From assembly GCF_023061185.1 (NCBI RefSeq), contig NZ_JAKGAK010000007.1, forward strand, positions 1-64,000: a stretch of DNA of 64,000 bases, written 5' to 3'. Under the pieces are notes generated by a model. That model had not been told where the DNA came from. It saw nothing but the letters and a program-made list of their open reading frames with translations, and made no database searches. Every line of letters starts with the position of its first letter. Within the stretch, counting starts at the first letter, position 1. Shown here in pieces: positions 19,705-29,547 of this stretch. A program made the translations under genes and the position numbers. This stretch comes from Chromohalobacter beijerinckii (GTDB taxonomy: Bacteria; Pseudomonadota; Gammaproteobacteria; Pseudomonadales; Halomonadaceae).

Positions 19705-21288
19705 TCAGGCTCCGGTCGTATCGTTGGAAGAGGTCGGGGCACCGGCTGGATCGACGGTGGGATTGCCCTTCAGCATACGCTTGATGAACGGCGTCAGCAG
19801 CGCCAAGACGATGGCACACAGCACCAACGCCACCGCGCAGCGCCCGAACAGTTCCGGCAACTGTTCCAACTCCTCGGCGTTGACGTGGCCGCCGATCAGC
19901 CCGGCGACCAGGTTCCCCAGCGCCGAGGCGGTGAACCACAGCCCCATCAACTGGCCTCGCAGCTTGACGGGGGCCAACGCGCTCATGGTCGAGAGCCCGA
20001 CCGGGCTCAGGCACAGTTCGCCGATCGTCAGCAGCAACAGGCTGGCAGTAATCCACAGCGGTGAGACCTGATCGATCCCACCTGCTACGCGCATCGCCGC
20101 GAACATCATCAAGGCAAAGCCACCGGCCGCAAACAGCAGCCCGAGCACGAACTTCACCGGGCTGCCGGGCTCCAGGCGGCGGCGGCCGAGTGCCGGCCAT
20201 AACCAACCGAAGAGCGGCCCCAGCAGAATGATGAAAACCGGGTTGAACGACTGAAACCACACCGCCGGCACTTCCCAGCCGAACAACATGCGGTCGGTGT
20301 AGTCGTGGGCGAACAGGTTATAAGACGTCGGCTGTTGCTCGAAGGACGCCCAGAAGAACGCCGCCGCCATGATCAGGATGAAGCACACGACGATACGCGC
20401 GCGCTCCTGCTTATCGAGCCCGTTAAAACCGAAGAGAAAGACGGAATAGCCAAGCGCACAGACGATGATGATCGTGGTCATGGCCTCGGCGATCGCCACG
20501 GCGTTCAAAGTGATCACGTCGTTCGCCACCAACGCGATGAAGCCCGCCAGCGCGATCGCCAATCCGGCGACGTAATACCCCACGCCGCGACGGTGGACCG
20601 ACGGCGCATCCCAACTGGCGGCGCGGCCCCGCAGGCTGTCGGCGCGGCGCATGGAAGGAATGGCCGATAGGCGAAAGATCAGCAAGGCCACCAACATGCC
20701 CAGCCCACCGATGCCGAAGCCCCAATGCCAACCGTACTCGCGCATCAGCAAGCCGGTGAACAACGGGGCCAGCAAGGCGCCGATATTGATGCCCATGTAG
20801 AAGATGGCGAAGCCGCCGTCGCGGCGCACATCGCCCTGGTCATACAGGCTGCCCACCATCACCGAGATGCAGGACTTGAAAAGCCCCGAGCCGAGCACGA
20901 TCAGCACCAGCCCGATGAAAAACCAGGTCGCGCCCCAGACGGCGGAAAAAGCGATGGAAAGGTGTCCCAAGGCAATGAGGACCGAGCCGTACCAGACGGC
21001 GCGTCGCTGGCCCAGCCAATTGTCCGCCAGCCAGCCGCCGGGCAAGGCCGACAGATAGACGGCGCCAGCATAGATACCGACGATGGCCGAAGCCGTTTCA
21101 CGCGTGAAGCCCAGCCCACCCTCGAAGACCGTGGCGGCCATGAACAGTACGAGAAGCGGGCGAATACCGTAGTAGGAAAAGCGCTCCCACATTTCGGTGA
21201 AGAATAACGGCCCCAGCGCTCGCGGGTGACCGGCGAAACCCCGGTCCTCTTGGGAGCGGAGCGATGCTACATCCGTGGTAGAGCGCAT
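19705..21288 (-). CDS. Proton-dependent oligopeptide transporter (POT/PTR family)
   Basis: A 527-residue inner-membrane carrier with about 14 hydrophobic segments importing di- and tripeptides with protons. The family signature EMWERFSYYGIRPLLVLFM is near residues 33-51 (the ExxERFxYYG motif), and the second signature region FAIFYMGINIGALLAPL is at about 158-174. The C-terminal half carries GELCLSPVGLSTMSALAP. It is the first gene of a two-gene operon with the Xaa-Pro aminopeptidase. In E. coli terms it is DtpA/DtpB-like; I do not assign a particular paralogue. Confidence 0.93.
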   Translation of the reverse strand: MRSTTDVASLRSQEDRGFAGHPRALGPLFFTEMWERFSYYGIRPLLVLFMAATVFEGGLGFTRETASAIVGIYAGAVYLSALPGGWLADNWLGQRRAVWYGSVLIALGHLSIAFSAVWGATWFFIGLVLIVLGSGLFKSCISVMVGSLYDQGDVRRDGGFAIFYMGINIGALLAPLFTGLLMREYGWHWGFGIGGLGMLVALLIFRLSAIPSMRRADSLRGRAASWDAPSVHRRGVGYYVAGLAIALAGFIALVANDVITLNAVAIAEAMTTIIIVCALGYSVFLFGFNGLDKQERARIVVCFILIMAAAFFWASFEQQPTSYNLFAHDYTDRMLFGWEVPAVWFQSFNPVFIILLGPLFGWLWPALGRRRLEPGSPVKFVLGLLFAAGGFALMMFAAMRVAGGIDQVSPLWITASLLLLTIGELCLSPVGLSTMSALAPVKLRGQLMGLWFTASALGNLVAGLIGGHVNAEELEQLPELFGRCAVALVLCAIVLALLTPFIKRMLKGNPTVDPAGAPTSSNDTTGA

Positions 21289-21361
21289 TGACTATCTGCC
21301 TCGTTGAGAACTTTCAGGTTGTGCCTGACGTTCGCCGTGCCTTGTGGGCGAGCGGCTAAAC

Positions 21362-21390
21362 AAAACGGCGATGGCACGTATGCCATCGCC
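21362..21390 (-). terminator. Terminator of glnE
   Basis: GGCGATGGCA, loop TACG, TGCCATCGCC followed on the minus strand by GTTTTGTTT, 112 bp past the glnE stop and 74 bp upstream of the POT start. Confidence 0.85.
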
Positions 21391-21502
21391 GGAGGCGGAC
21401 TATAAAGTTTTCACGCGAATGATCAATACTCAACTTTTGTCGTACTAACCATTCACCGGGTTATCGTGAGCACGAAAAGTAACAGCTTGTTTCCAGCACA
21501 GC

Positions 21503-24500
21503 TCATCGCGAGGCATCGTCATCTTGCATCCATTGCGCCCAAATGGCGCGAACCCGGCGGCGATGGTCGTCGATATCGGCGATATCGACCTGGCTGCCGG
21601 CCTTGGTCAGCGAGGCGCGATGACTGATGCCACGATAGGTGAGATACGCCTCACGCAGTTCGCGCGCCTGCTCGGAGGGAAGACGGCCGCTTTCCTCCAG
21701 CGTTTCGAGAATGCGCATGTTGTCGCTAAAGGCGAGCATTTCCGGCGCCTCGTCGCCCAGTCGCAGCACTGCGTACTGACACAGGAACTCGATATCCACC
21801 ATGCCACCGGGATCCTGCTTGAGATGGAACGTACCCTGGCGGCCGGCCTGATCACTGCTGCCCAGATGCGTACGCATCTTGCGGCGCATGGCGACGACCG
21901 ACTCGCGCAGTTGTTCGGGCTCGCGTGGCTGCCCCAGCACCTCACGGCGCACCATCTCGAATCGCTCGCATAACGCCGCATTACCCGCAATCGCGCGTGA
22001 ACGCACCAGCGCCTGATGCTCCCAGGTCCAGGCTTGTTGGCGCTGATAGTCGGCGAAGGCGTCGAGCGTCGTCACCAGCAGCCCGGCGTTGCCGGACGGC
22101 CGCAGACGCATGTCCACCTCGTACAGCGCGCCGCTAGGCGTCATGGCCGTCAGCAAATGGATGACGCGCTGACCGAGGCGCGTGAAGAAGACCGCATTGT
22201 CGAGGGCCTTGGCGCCATCAGTGGCGCCCTTGGGATCGGCATCGTGCAAAAACACCAAGTCCAGGTCCGAGCCATAACCCAACTCGATGCCGCCCAGCTT
22301 GCCGTAACCGATGATCGCGAAATTGGCGTCGTCGCTGTCGCGCTCGCCGGGACGGCGCGAGGGGCGACCATACTTACGTGTCACCTGCTTCCAGGCCATC
22401 GCCAGTATCTGCTCGAGAATCACCTCAGCGATGAAAGTAAGGTAATCGCTGACCTTCATCAGCGGCCGCGCACCGACGATATCCGAGGCCGCGACGTGCA
22501 GCACCTGGGCGTGCTTGAAGATACGCAGCGCATCGAGCTGGCCTTCTTCGTCGTCCTCGGGCACCCGCGCTAGCGCCTGGCGCAGTTCATCGGCGAGTTC
22601 GTCCTTGTCGGCAGGCGAATACAGCGTGGCGGGGTGCAGCAATTCATCGAGCAGCACGGGATGGAGCGCCAACTGCTCGGCGATCCAGGGGCTCGCAGCG
22701 CAGAGCCGAATCAACTGACGCAGCGCATCGGGATTCTCGCGCAGCAATGCCAGGTACGCGGTGCGCCGCAGCACCGCCTCGATCAGCGGCAATACGCGCT
22801 CGAGCGCGACATCCGGTGCGTGACTCTCGCCGACGGCCTCGAGCAGCAACGGCATCAAGGCATCGAGACGCTCGAAGCCGATGCGTTGCATGGCCGTCAC
22901 GGCACGCGAACGATGCAAACCGGCAAGTCGCTTGAAGATGGCCTCGGGCGTCTCGAACCCCAGGGTCGTCAGCGTCTCGCGGGCCTCTGCCGGGGTCAGC
23001 TCCTCGCGCCAGAGCGCGCCCAACTCCTCGTGTGAGGTCTCCTCGGGGACGCTCTGCTCATCGTCTTCCTCCTCGGGCGGCGCGATAACGGCATCGAAAT
23101 GCTCGCGCACCCGCCCTCGCGCCTCGTCCAAACGCGCCACGAGCGCCGGCCAGTCGGCCATGTCGAGCGCCAGCGCCAAACGCTCACGCCCTAGGCTATC
23201 CTCCGGCAGGGTCTGGGTTTGGCGGTCCTTCTGGGCCTGCAAGGCATGCTCGAGATCGCGCAGAAAGGCGTAGTCTTCCCGCAGGGCAGCGGTCACCTCG
23301 CCCGGCAGAAGTTCCAGGTCCGTCAAACAGCGCAAGGCCGACGCCAACGAGGTCAGTTGGAGTTCGGTATCGCGCCCACCACGAATCAACTGAAACGCCT
23401 GGACCACGAACTCCACCTCGCGGATACCGCCAGGGCCGAGCTTGATGTTGTCGGCCATGCCCTTGCGCTTGACCTCGCGATTGATGAGCCGCTTCATCTC
23501 GCGCAACGATTCGATGGCGCCGAAATCCAGGTATTTGCGATACACGAACGGCCGCAGCGAGGCGAGCAGCTCGGCGCCGGCTTCGAGATCGCCGGCTACT
23601 GGACGCGCTTTGAGCATGGCGTAGCGTTCCCATTCGCGCCCTTGATCTTGATAGTAGCTGGCCAGGGTCGCGAAGTTGCCGACCAGCGGGCCGCCATCGC
23701 CGAGTGGGCGCAAGCGCATGTCGACACGAAACGCCATGCCTTCGTCGGTCACCGCGTCCAACGCACCGATGAGTTTCTGGCCCAGCTTAGTGAAATATTC
23801 CTGATGCGAGAGCGCCCGACGACCGCCCTGGGTTTCGCCCTCTTCGGCGAAAGCGAAGATCAGATCGATATCCGAGGACAGATTGAGCTCGCCCGCACCA
23901 AGCTTGCCCATGCCCAGTACCACCAAGCGTTGCGGTGTGCCGTCAGCCCGGAGAGCCGGTTGCCCCCAGCGCGGCGCATAGTAGTCCTCGAGCCAGCCCA
24001 GAGCGCCATCGAGGCAGATCTCCGCCAGGCTGCTGACATCACGTGCCGTGCCCCACATGCCAGCCTCATCACCCTGACCGCGCGGCGCACGGCATAAATC
24101 GCGCCATACGATGCCCAGCATGCGCAGCCGCCGGAAGCGGCGTATCGCGGCCTGCATGGCCGCCTCATCCTCGGCGGCCTCGAGGCGCTCGGCGAGTTCC
24201 GCCTCCCAGGTCTCGCGCGACGGCGACTCATCCAGTTCGCCTTCGGCATCCAGCACCGGCAACCAGCCAGGATCGCGCGCAAGCGTCTCGGTGGCGAAAT
24301 CGGAAAGTGCTACGACCCGCGCCAGTTCGGCGCGGCGCAAGTTCGAGAGCGCTAGCCAGGTAGCACTCGGCATCTCCTCGGCATCAATATCCGCATCGGC
24401 GTCCGCTTCGCTCGACGACCGCTTCGCCTGAGCGACGCGATCGGCCAGGCACAGCGCATCGTCGAGCCGCTCGGTGGCTTCACCCAGCGCCTCGTGCAAC

Positions 24501-24547
24501 GGTGCGGGAATATCGGCGTCGGGTAGGAATCCTTCGGGCAGGGCCAT
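21503..24547 (-). CDS. glnE: Glutamine synthetase adenylyltransferase/deadenylylase
   Basis: A bifunctional regulator of nitrogen assimilation that adds AMP to, and removes it from, glutamine synthetase according to PII and glutamine signals. It has 1014 residues, slightly longer than the E. coli enzyme (946). The two nucleotidyltransferase centres are both intact: LNLSSDIDLIFAF (N-terminal, removal) and ELGYGSDLDLVFLHD (C-terminal, addition). GGIREVEFVVQ and GGMVDIEFLCQY follow each centre as in the family. An AGGAGAG site 5 bases before the ATG at 24547 fixes the start; the frame remains open upstream to 24697. An acidic insert (EEEDDEQSVPEE) lies between the halves. Confidence 0.96.
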   Translation of the reverse strand: MALPEGFLPDADIPAPLHEALGEATERLDDALCLADRVAQAKRSSSEADADADIDAEEMPSATWLALSNLRRAELARVVALSDFATETLARDPGWLPVLDAEGELDESPSRETWEAELAERLEAAEDEAAMQAAIRRFRRLRMLGIVWRDLCRAPRGQGDEAGMWGTARDVSSLAEICLDGALGWLEDYYAPRWGQPALRADGTPQRLVVLGMGKLGAGELNLSSDIDLIFAFAEEGETQGGRRALSHQEYFTKLGQKLIGALDAVTDEGMAFRVDMRLRPLGDGGPLVGNFATLASYYQDQGREWERYAMLKARPVAGDLEAGAELLASLRPFVYRKYLDFGAIESLREMKRLINREVKRKGMADNIKLGPGGIREVEFVVQAFQLIRGGRDTELQLTSLASALRCLTDLELLPGEVTAALREDYAFLRDLEHALQAQKDRQTQTLPEDSLGRERLALALDMADWPALVARLDEARGRVREHFDAVIAPPEEEDDEQSVPEETSHEELGALWREELTPAEARETLTTLGFETPEAIFKRLAGLHRSRAVTAMQRIGFERLDALMPLLLEAVGESHAPDVALERVLPLIEAVLRRTAYLALLRENPDALRQLIRLCAASPWIAEQLALHPVLLDELLHPATLYSPADKDELADELRQALARVPEDDEEGQLDALRIFKHAQVLHVAASDIVGARPLMKVSDYLTFIAEVILEQILAMAWKQVTRKYGRPSRRPGERDSDDANFAIIGYGKLGGIELGYGSDLDLVFLHDADPKGATDGAKALDNAVFFTRLGQRVIHLLTAMTPSGALYEVDMRLRPSGNAGLLVTTLDAFADYQRQQAWTWEHQALVRSRAIAGNAALCERFEMVRREVLGQPREPEQLRESVVAMRRKMRTHLGSSDQAGRQGTFHLKQDPGGMVDIEFLCQYAVLRLGDEAPEMLAFSDNMRILETLEESGRLPSEQARELREAYLTYRGISHRASLTKAGSQVDIADIDDHRRRVRAIWAQWMQDDDASR

Positions 24548-24647
24548 GACACTCTCCTGGAACGTCCCGGCACCAGACGCCGGGCAAGCATGATGGCCCC
24601 AGCTTAGCGGAGCTGATCGCCTGGAAGCTACACACAAGCGGTCCTCA

Positions 24648-26123
24648 TCACCGCCACGGCAAACCACGCTCGGCGGCGGCGATGAACGTCTCGGCACTGC
24701 GACGCGGCGATGACGTGATCAGGCTAATACCGACGAACAACACACACGCCACCGGCAGTGCCCAGATGCCCGGCGGCCAGCCCAACGGCTTGGCGTCTGT
24801 GACATACAACGCCACGACCCAGGCGCCACCGCCGAGGATGCTGGCCAAGGCCCCCGCCGCACTGCCGCCCCGCCAGAAGAAGGCGCCGATAAGCGCCGGT
24901 ACGGTGACTACCAGGCCAGTCGAGGCAGCAACCGAGAGCACTGCGATCAGATCGAGGCGCAACTCGGCGAACGCCAGTGCCAACAACGCGATCAACGGCA
25001 ACACGGCCTTGCCGACCCACAGTTGGCGGCGTTCGTCGCTTCCTTGGCGGGCCACCGCGTAGACATCCCGTGACAGCATCGACGACAGCGTCAGCATGAT
25101 CGAGTCGATGGTCGAGACCGCCGCCGCCAGGATGCCGACCATGACCAGCACGCCGAGTAACGGCGGCACGTGCGCGGAGGCCAGCAGGGTCGGCGTAGCG
25201 AGATCCGAGTTCTCCAGATCGGGAAATGCGATCAGCGCCGAAAAGCCCCACAGTACCGAGACGGCGGTATATACTAGGCCGAAGCACAGAAACCCCAGCA
25301 GCATGCGGCGCATGGCCTGGAGCGAGGCCGGCATGAAGAGTCGCTGGCTAACCTGGGGATTGGAAAGGCTGAAGAAGAACCATGGAATCGTCAGGCCGAG
25401 GAAGGTCGCCGGCGTGAACAGGCCCGCGCCCGGCACGGTGAGTGACTCGGGATGCTCATCGGCAAGCGTCGCGAACAGCGTCTCGAAACCACCCAACGAG
25501 GCCACCACCAGCAGCGCCACGGCCGTCGAGGCGACGATCATCAACAGCGCCTGCAGCGCATCGGTCCACATCACCGAGCGAATCCCGGCAATGAAGGTGA
25601 AGACCAGCGCCAGCACGGTGGCGACCGCCACGCCGGTGGTGAAGCCGATCGCACCGTCGGTCATGCCACTCAGCAGATACCCCACGCCCGCCAGTTGCAC
25701 CGCCGCATAAGGGATCAAAAACAGGCTGCTGACCAGCGCCGTGGCCGTCGCTACGCCACGATTCGCATAGCGGTACCCCAGCATTTCGCTGGGCGTGACG
25801 AAGCCGAACGCCTTACCCACCGCCCAGAAGCGCGGCCCGAAGATCGCTACCAGCGACACGCCGGCGAAGTAGACGATTTCAAAACCCAGCGCCCCGACCC
25901 CGCCGGCGTAGGTCAAACCGGCCAGCCCCACCATCATGAAAGCACTGTAGGTCGTCGCGCTATAGCTAAGCGCCGACACCAACCCGCCCATGCGCCGCCC
26001 ACCGAGGAAATAATGCGCCATGCTGGTCGTCCTACCGGGACCGCGCTCGCGTGACTGCCATGCCACCCCCAAGGCGACGACGACATACACCAGCACCGAC
26101 GTCCACACGAGCGTCGACGACAT
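24648..26123 (-). CDS. Sodium/solute symporter (SSS family)
   Basis: A 491-residue transporter with about 13 hydrophobic segments, importing a solute with sodium. MAHYFLGGRRMGGLVSALS and SATTYSAFMMVGLAG near the N-terminus, the GIRSVMWTDALQALLM block near residue 175 and the DSIMLTLSSMLSRDVY block near 325 are SSS signatures. The substrate cannot be read from sequence; pantothenate-, proline- or carboxylate-type members are all possible. The ATG at 26123 has AAGGAG 9 bases upstream and is 2 bp past the stop of a 59-codon membrane gene, so the pair is coupled. Confidence 0.88.
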   Translation of the reverse strand: MSSTLVWTSVLVYVVVALGVAWQSRERGPGRTTSMAHYFLGGRRMGGLVSALSYSATTYSAFMMVGLAGLTYAGGVGALGFEIVYFAGVSLVAIFGPRFWAVGKAFGFVTPSEMLGYRYANRGVATATALVSSLFLIPYAAVQLAGVGYLLSGMTDGAIGFTTGVAVATVLALVFTFIAGIRSVMWTDALQALLMIVASTAVALLVVASLGGFETLFATLADEHPESLTVPGAGLFTPATFLGLTIPWFFFSLSNPQVSQRLFMPASLQAMRRMLLGFLCFGLVYTAVSVLWGFSALIAFPDLENSDLATPTLLASAHVPPLLGVLVMVGILAAAVSTIDSIMLTLSSMLSRDVYAVARQGSDERRQLWVGKAVLPLIALLALAFAELRLDLIAVLSVAASTGLVVTVPALIGAFFWRGGSAAGALASILGGGAWVVALYVTDAKPLGWPPGIWALPVACVLFVGISLITSSPRRSAETFIAAAERGLPWR

Positions 26124-26125
26124 GC

Positions 26126-26305
26126 TCACTTCTCCTTGAAATCGGCAGTGACCAACAGATTGAGAACGATCACGGCGAGTCCAATCGCCCCCCAGAACAG
26201 CAGGCTGCCGTACCAGGCCTGAACATCGCGCAGCAGTGTATAGGGGACAATCACGGCCGCCATCACCAGCACGCCAAGCAGTGCAAATCCTAGGCGTCGG
26301 AACAT
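26126..26305 (-). CDS. Small two-helix membrane protein, partner of the SSS symporter
   Basis: Fifty-nine residues, MFRRLGFALLG at the start and VTADFKEK at the end, with two hydrophobic helices (about 5-23 and 32-52). The ATG at 26305 is preceded by GAGGAT. The stop TGA overlaps the ribosome-binding region of the symporter. Some SSS carriers are paired with small membrane proteins (for example YhdT beside PanF), and this gene fits that pattern by position and topology; I am not certain it belongs to that family. Confidence 0.7.
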   Translation of the reverse strand: MFRRLGFALLGVLVMAAVIVPYTLLRDVQAWYGSLLFWGAIGLAVIVLNLLVTADFKEK

Positions 26306-26372
26306 GATGATCCTCACGCGCGGCGTGCCATGCCGGAGCACATCGCATAGTCGAAAAGCTGCCACGCAGGCA

Positions 26373-26744
26373 TCAGCCGAAGAATTTCTGCCAGGCCAAC
26401 AATCCCCAGGTCAGACCGGCCATGATCAGCGAGATCATCACCGCGGCGGAGCCGATGTCCTTGGCGCGTCCGGACAGTTCGTGGTGCTCGGGACCGATAC
26501 GGTCGACGACGGTTTCCACCGCGCTATTGAGCAACTCGACGATCAGTACCAGCGCGCAACTGCCCACCAGCAGCAGCCATTCCACCGGCGTGGCACCGAT
26601 CCACCACGCCAAGGGCAGGAGTATCACGCAAATCCCCACTTCCTGGCGAAACGCCGCTTCGTTGCGAAACGCGGCACGCAGCCCCTTGAGCGAATAACAC
26701 GTGGAACTGGTCAAGTGGCGCAAGCCGGTCTGGTGGGATTTCAT
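26373..26744 (-). CDS. dgkA: Diacylglycerol kinase DgkA
   Basis: A 123-residue inner-membrane enzyme that phosphorylates diacylglycerol released by membrane-derived oligosaccharide or lipid turnover. Three membrane helices are visible. The family block with its catalytic and metal-binding acidic residues is present: EAAFRQEVGI, then VELLNSAVETVVDRIGPEHH and SGRAKDIGSAAV. It is the usual size for the family (121 in E. coli). It lies 67 bp upstream of the symporter pair on the same strand but is probably independent. Confidence 0.95.
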   Translation of the reverse strand: MKSHQTGLRHLTSSTCYSLKGLRAAFRNEAAFRQEVGICVILLPLAWWIGATPVEWLLLVGSCALVLIVELLNSAVETVVDRIGPEHHELSGRAKDIGSAAVMISLIMAGLTWGLLAWQKFFG

Positions 26745-26968
26745 CGCGCTCGGTCCTCAACTCAGGGGTTCTCGATGGCCGCTCACGCAACGACCCGGAC
26801 GGCGACGCACACGGCAAACTGGGATGGTAACAAAGGCGCTACCCAAGGCAACGCCATGCAAATGGGACGGTATCCCGCCAAGGTCGCGTTGTCGACACTC
26901 TTGGCTCAACGCTAGGCTAATGATTCATGCTCGCTACAGCGCTTTCCCTCTAACCGCAGGAGTCTTCC

Positions 26969-27946
26969 ATGCCCCGTGCACTCATGCTCCACGACGAATC
27001 CCCCCGCGCGCGCCTCGACACGCTCGATGAAAGCCAGTTGCCGGAACGTGCGGTACGCGTCGCGATCGACTATTCGGACCTCAACTACAAGGACGCCATG
27101 GCGATCACCGGCCAAGGCAAGATCGTGCGCGAGTATCCGCTGGTACCGGGCATCGATTTCGCCGGCACGGTGACGGACTCCACAGATGCGCGCTTCGCCG
27201 CCGACGACCGCGTCATCCTTACCGGTTGGGGCGTCGGCGAGCGTCATTGGGGCGGCTTCGCCGAGGCCATGCGGGTCGATGCCGACTGGCTGGTACCCTG
27301 TCCGCAACCGCTCAGCACCCGCCAGGCAATGCTCTTCGGCACCGCCGGGCTGACCGCCATGCTCAGTGTCATGCGACTGAAAGAAGCCGGGCTCGGGCCC
27401 GGCGATGGACCGGTCGTGGTGACCGGCGCTAGCGGCGGCGTGGGCAGCTGGGCCGTGTCGATCCTTGCCCATGAAGGGTTCGAGGTTCACGCCATCACCG
27501 GCAAACCCGAGCAGAATGCCTGGCTCGAGACTCTCGGCGCCCATGCCATCCTGCCCCGCGCCGACTTCGAAGCCCGCGGCCGGCCCCTCGAATCGACCCA
27601 GTGGGCGGGCGCCGTGGATACCGTCGGCGGCCAGATCCTGGCCAACCTCCTGGCGCAAATGAATTACTCGGGCAAGGTCGCTGCCGTGGGACTGGCCGGC
27701 GACGCCGCGCTCTCGACCACGGTGATGCCATTCATCCTGCGCGGCGTGTCGCTGCTCGGCGTGGACAGCGTGTATATCCCCTTCGACCGGCGCCGCGCAG
27801 CATGGCAACGCATCGCCGCCCTGCCCAATGCATTGTTTTCGCACATGCATGTCGAGGAGATTGGTCTCGAAGACGTCACTGACCGCGCCCAAGCCATGCT
27901 CGAAGGCCGCACCCACGGGCGTGTGCTCATCGATCCACGACGCTAG
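26969..27946 (+). CDS. acuI: Acrylyl-CoA reductase / quinone oxidoreductase, YhdH/AcuI family
   Basis: A 325-residue NADPH-dependent medium-chain reductase without zinc. The start (MPRALMLHDE), YSDLNYKDAMAITGQGKI, PGIDFAGTV and the nucleotide loop VTGASGGVGSWAVSIL are typical of the YhdH/YhfP group, whose members reduce acryloyl-CoA to propionyl-CoA. In marine bacteria this protects against acrylate from DMSP breakdown; no DMSP lyase is in this window. GCAGGAG precedes the ATG by 8 bases. It is a single gene, convergent with dacB. Confidence 0.88.
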   Translation: MPRALMLHDESPRARLDTLDESQLPERAVRVAIDYSDLNYKDAMAITGQGKIVREYPLVPGIDFAGTVTDSTDARFAADDRVILTGWGVGERHWGGFAEAMRVDADWLVPCPQPLSTRQAMLFGTAGLTAMLSVMRLKEAGLGPGDGPVVVTGASGGVGSWAVSILAHEGFEVHAITGKPEQNAWLETLGAHAILPRADFEARGRPLESTQWAGAVDTVGGQILANLLAQMNYSGKVAAVGLAGDAALSTTVMPFILRGVSLLGVDSVYIPFDRRRAAWQRIAALPNALFSHMHVEEIGLEDVTDRAQAMLEGRTHGRVLIDPRR

Positions 27947-27959
27947 CGGATGCGGGCTC

Positions 27960-29438
27960 TCAGTGGGCCTCGATCATATTCGTCAAGTCCGCCGCTACCA
28001 GGGGCAGTACTTGTCGCCAAGCGAGATACGGCGTTTGCGAGGTGCCGTTGACCAGCACTGCGAAGCTGCCCCAACGCCCGGTTTGGGTGCGGAAATAGCC
28101 GGCCACCGCACGCACCGTGACCGGCTCGTTGAGCGTACCGGTCTTGAGCATGACGCTCTGCTGGAAGGTGTCGCTGCCTCGGCGAATGAAATGCATGGGG
28201 CCGTTGGTCGGCAGTTGCAGGCCGGCCACGAAGGTCGGAAACAGCGCCGAGCGCTGATACATCGCTGACAACAAGGCATTGAGATCACGCGCCGAGACGC
28301 GGTTCTCGGGGGTCAGGCCACTGCCGCTGGCGAGCGTCGGCACGCCGTGGCCCGGTAGCTTTTGAGCGAAACGCATCAGGGCGTCACCGGCGTCCTGTAG
28401 CTCGGCGCGCGGCTTGGCGACGAGGTCCAGCGCCAGGGTATCGGCCATGAAGTTATTGGAATAATTGAGCATGCGCAGCAGCAATTCCTGCAACGGCTTG
28501 CCATCCACCGCCGCCAAGCGTTTGGCGGTGGTCGGCGGCGGTGTCGTGCTGGTTGCGTAGCCCTTGACTTCGACCCCTGCCTGTCCGAGCAACGCCATCA
28601 AGGTCTTGGCGGTCTGTTCGGCGGGATCGGAACTGCCGCGATAGATTTCGCGCGAGAAGCTATCGCGCGCGATCTGCCCACTGACGCGCAACGTATCGCC
28701 GCGCTCACTGCTGATGCGCTCGGCATTCAGGCGCGTGTCTCCGCCATGCGCCACGGTCTTGACCTGATTATCGAGGCGTATGAGAGGGGCCACCGTCGCG
28801 CAATCGCTGATGGAGGCCGCGTCGCCCACAGCTGCGCCGGGCTTGACCCGATTGCACCAACTGCCGTAATTCACCGCCGCCGATGACAATGAGGCGCTAT
28901 AGGCATTGTCGGAGCGCGTGCGCGCCTTGCAGCGGTCGGTAGTCACACAGGTTACTGGACCAAAGCGCCATTGGCTGACCACCAATTGGCCATCGACGGC
29001 ACGCACGCCGCGTTCACGCAAGCGTTGCACCAGGCGCCATAGGTTTTCGCTGGTCAGGGCGGGGTCGCCGCCGCCATCGAGCACCAGATCGCCATGCAGC
29101 ACGCCCTGGGCATCGACATCGCCGGTGGCCATCAACTGCGTGGTGAAACGATGCTGCGGTCCCCAGCGGTCGAGGCTCGCGGCGGCGGTATAGAGCTTGG
29201 TCACCGAGGCCGGCGAAAGCCGTCGCGTAGGATCGAGCGCACCCAGGCTTTCGCCGCTCCCCAACAACTGCGCCTGAGCGCCGATGACGAAGCCCTTGTC
29301 GGCCAACGAGGAGAGATTGTCGAACCCTTCGGCCTGCGCGGCTAGCGGCAAGCTCATCAAGACCAGAAGCGTGAGCACACGACGCCCGACACGCTGCGAG
29401 GAGCGCAGGCGTCGGCATTGGAATAGCCTACTCAGCAT
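27960..29438 (-). CDS. dacB: D-alanyl-D-alanine carboxypeptidase/endopeptidase (PBP4)
   Basis: A periplasmic class C penicillin-binding protein of 492 residues that trims and cleaves peptidoglycan cross-links. The N-terminal signal peptide ends near AAQAEG (about residue 36). The serine-acylation motif is S78-V-T-K81 in SPASVTKLYT, the second motif is SNN in NYSNNFMAD and the third is KTG in MLKTGTLNEP. The long insert between the first and second motifs is characteristic of PBP4 (S13 family). Confidence 0.94.
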   Translation of the reverse strand: MLSRLFQCRRLRSSQRVGRRVLTLLVLMSLPLAAQAEGFDNLSSLADKGFVIGAQAQLLGSGESLGALDPTRRLSPASVTKLYTAAASLDRWGPQHRFTTQLMATGDVDAQGVLHGDLVLDGGGDPALTSENLWRLVQRLRERGVRAVDGQLVVSQWRFGPVTCVTTDRCKARTRSDNAYSASLSSAAVNYGSWCNRVKPGAAVGDAASISDCATVAPLIRLDNQVKTVAHGGDTRLNAERISSERGDTLRVSGQIARDSFSREIYRGSSDPAEQTAKTLMALLGQAGVEVKGYATSTTPPPTTAKRLAAVDGKPLQELLLRMLNYSNNFMADTLALDLVAKPRAELQDAGDALMRFAQKLPGHGVPTLASGSGLTPENRVSARDLNALLSAMYQRSALFPTFVAGLQLPTNGPMHFIRRGSDTFQQSVMLKTGTLNEPVTVRAVAGYFRTQTGRWGSFAVLVNGTSQTPYLAWRQVLPLVAADLTNMIEAH

Positions 29439-29547
29439 GAGATTTTTCCTTCCCTGGACGAACGTACATCGTCCGCCAGGCTAGCAGGGCTCCTCGTCGA
29501 GTGCGATGGCGACGCACGTTCGAGCATAGGCACTTTTCGGATAGCGC

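Noticed and set aside
24548-24697. N-terminal extension of GlnE
   Set aside because: An excellent ribosome-binding site precedes the internal ATG at 24547; the extension is Arg/Ser/Pro-rich and unlike the family.
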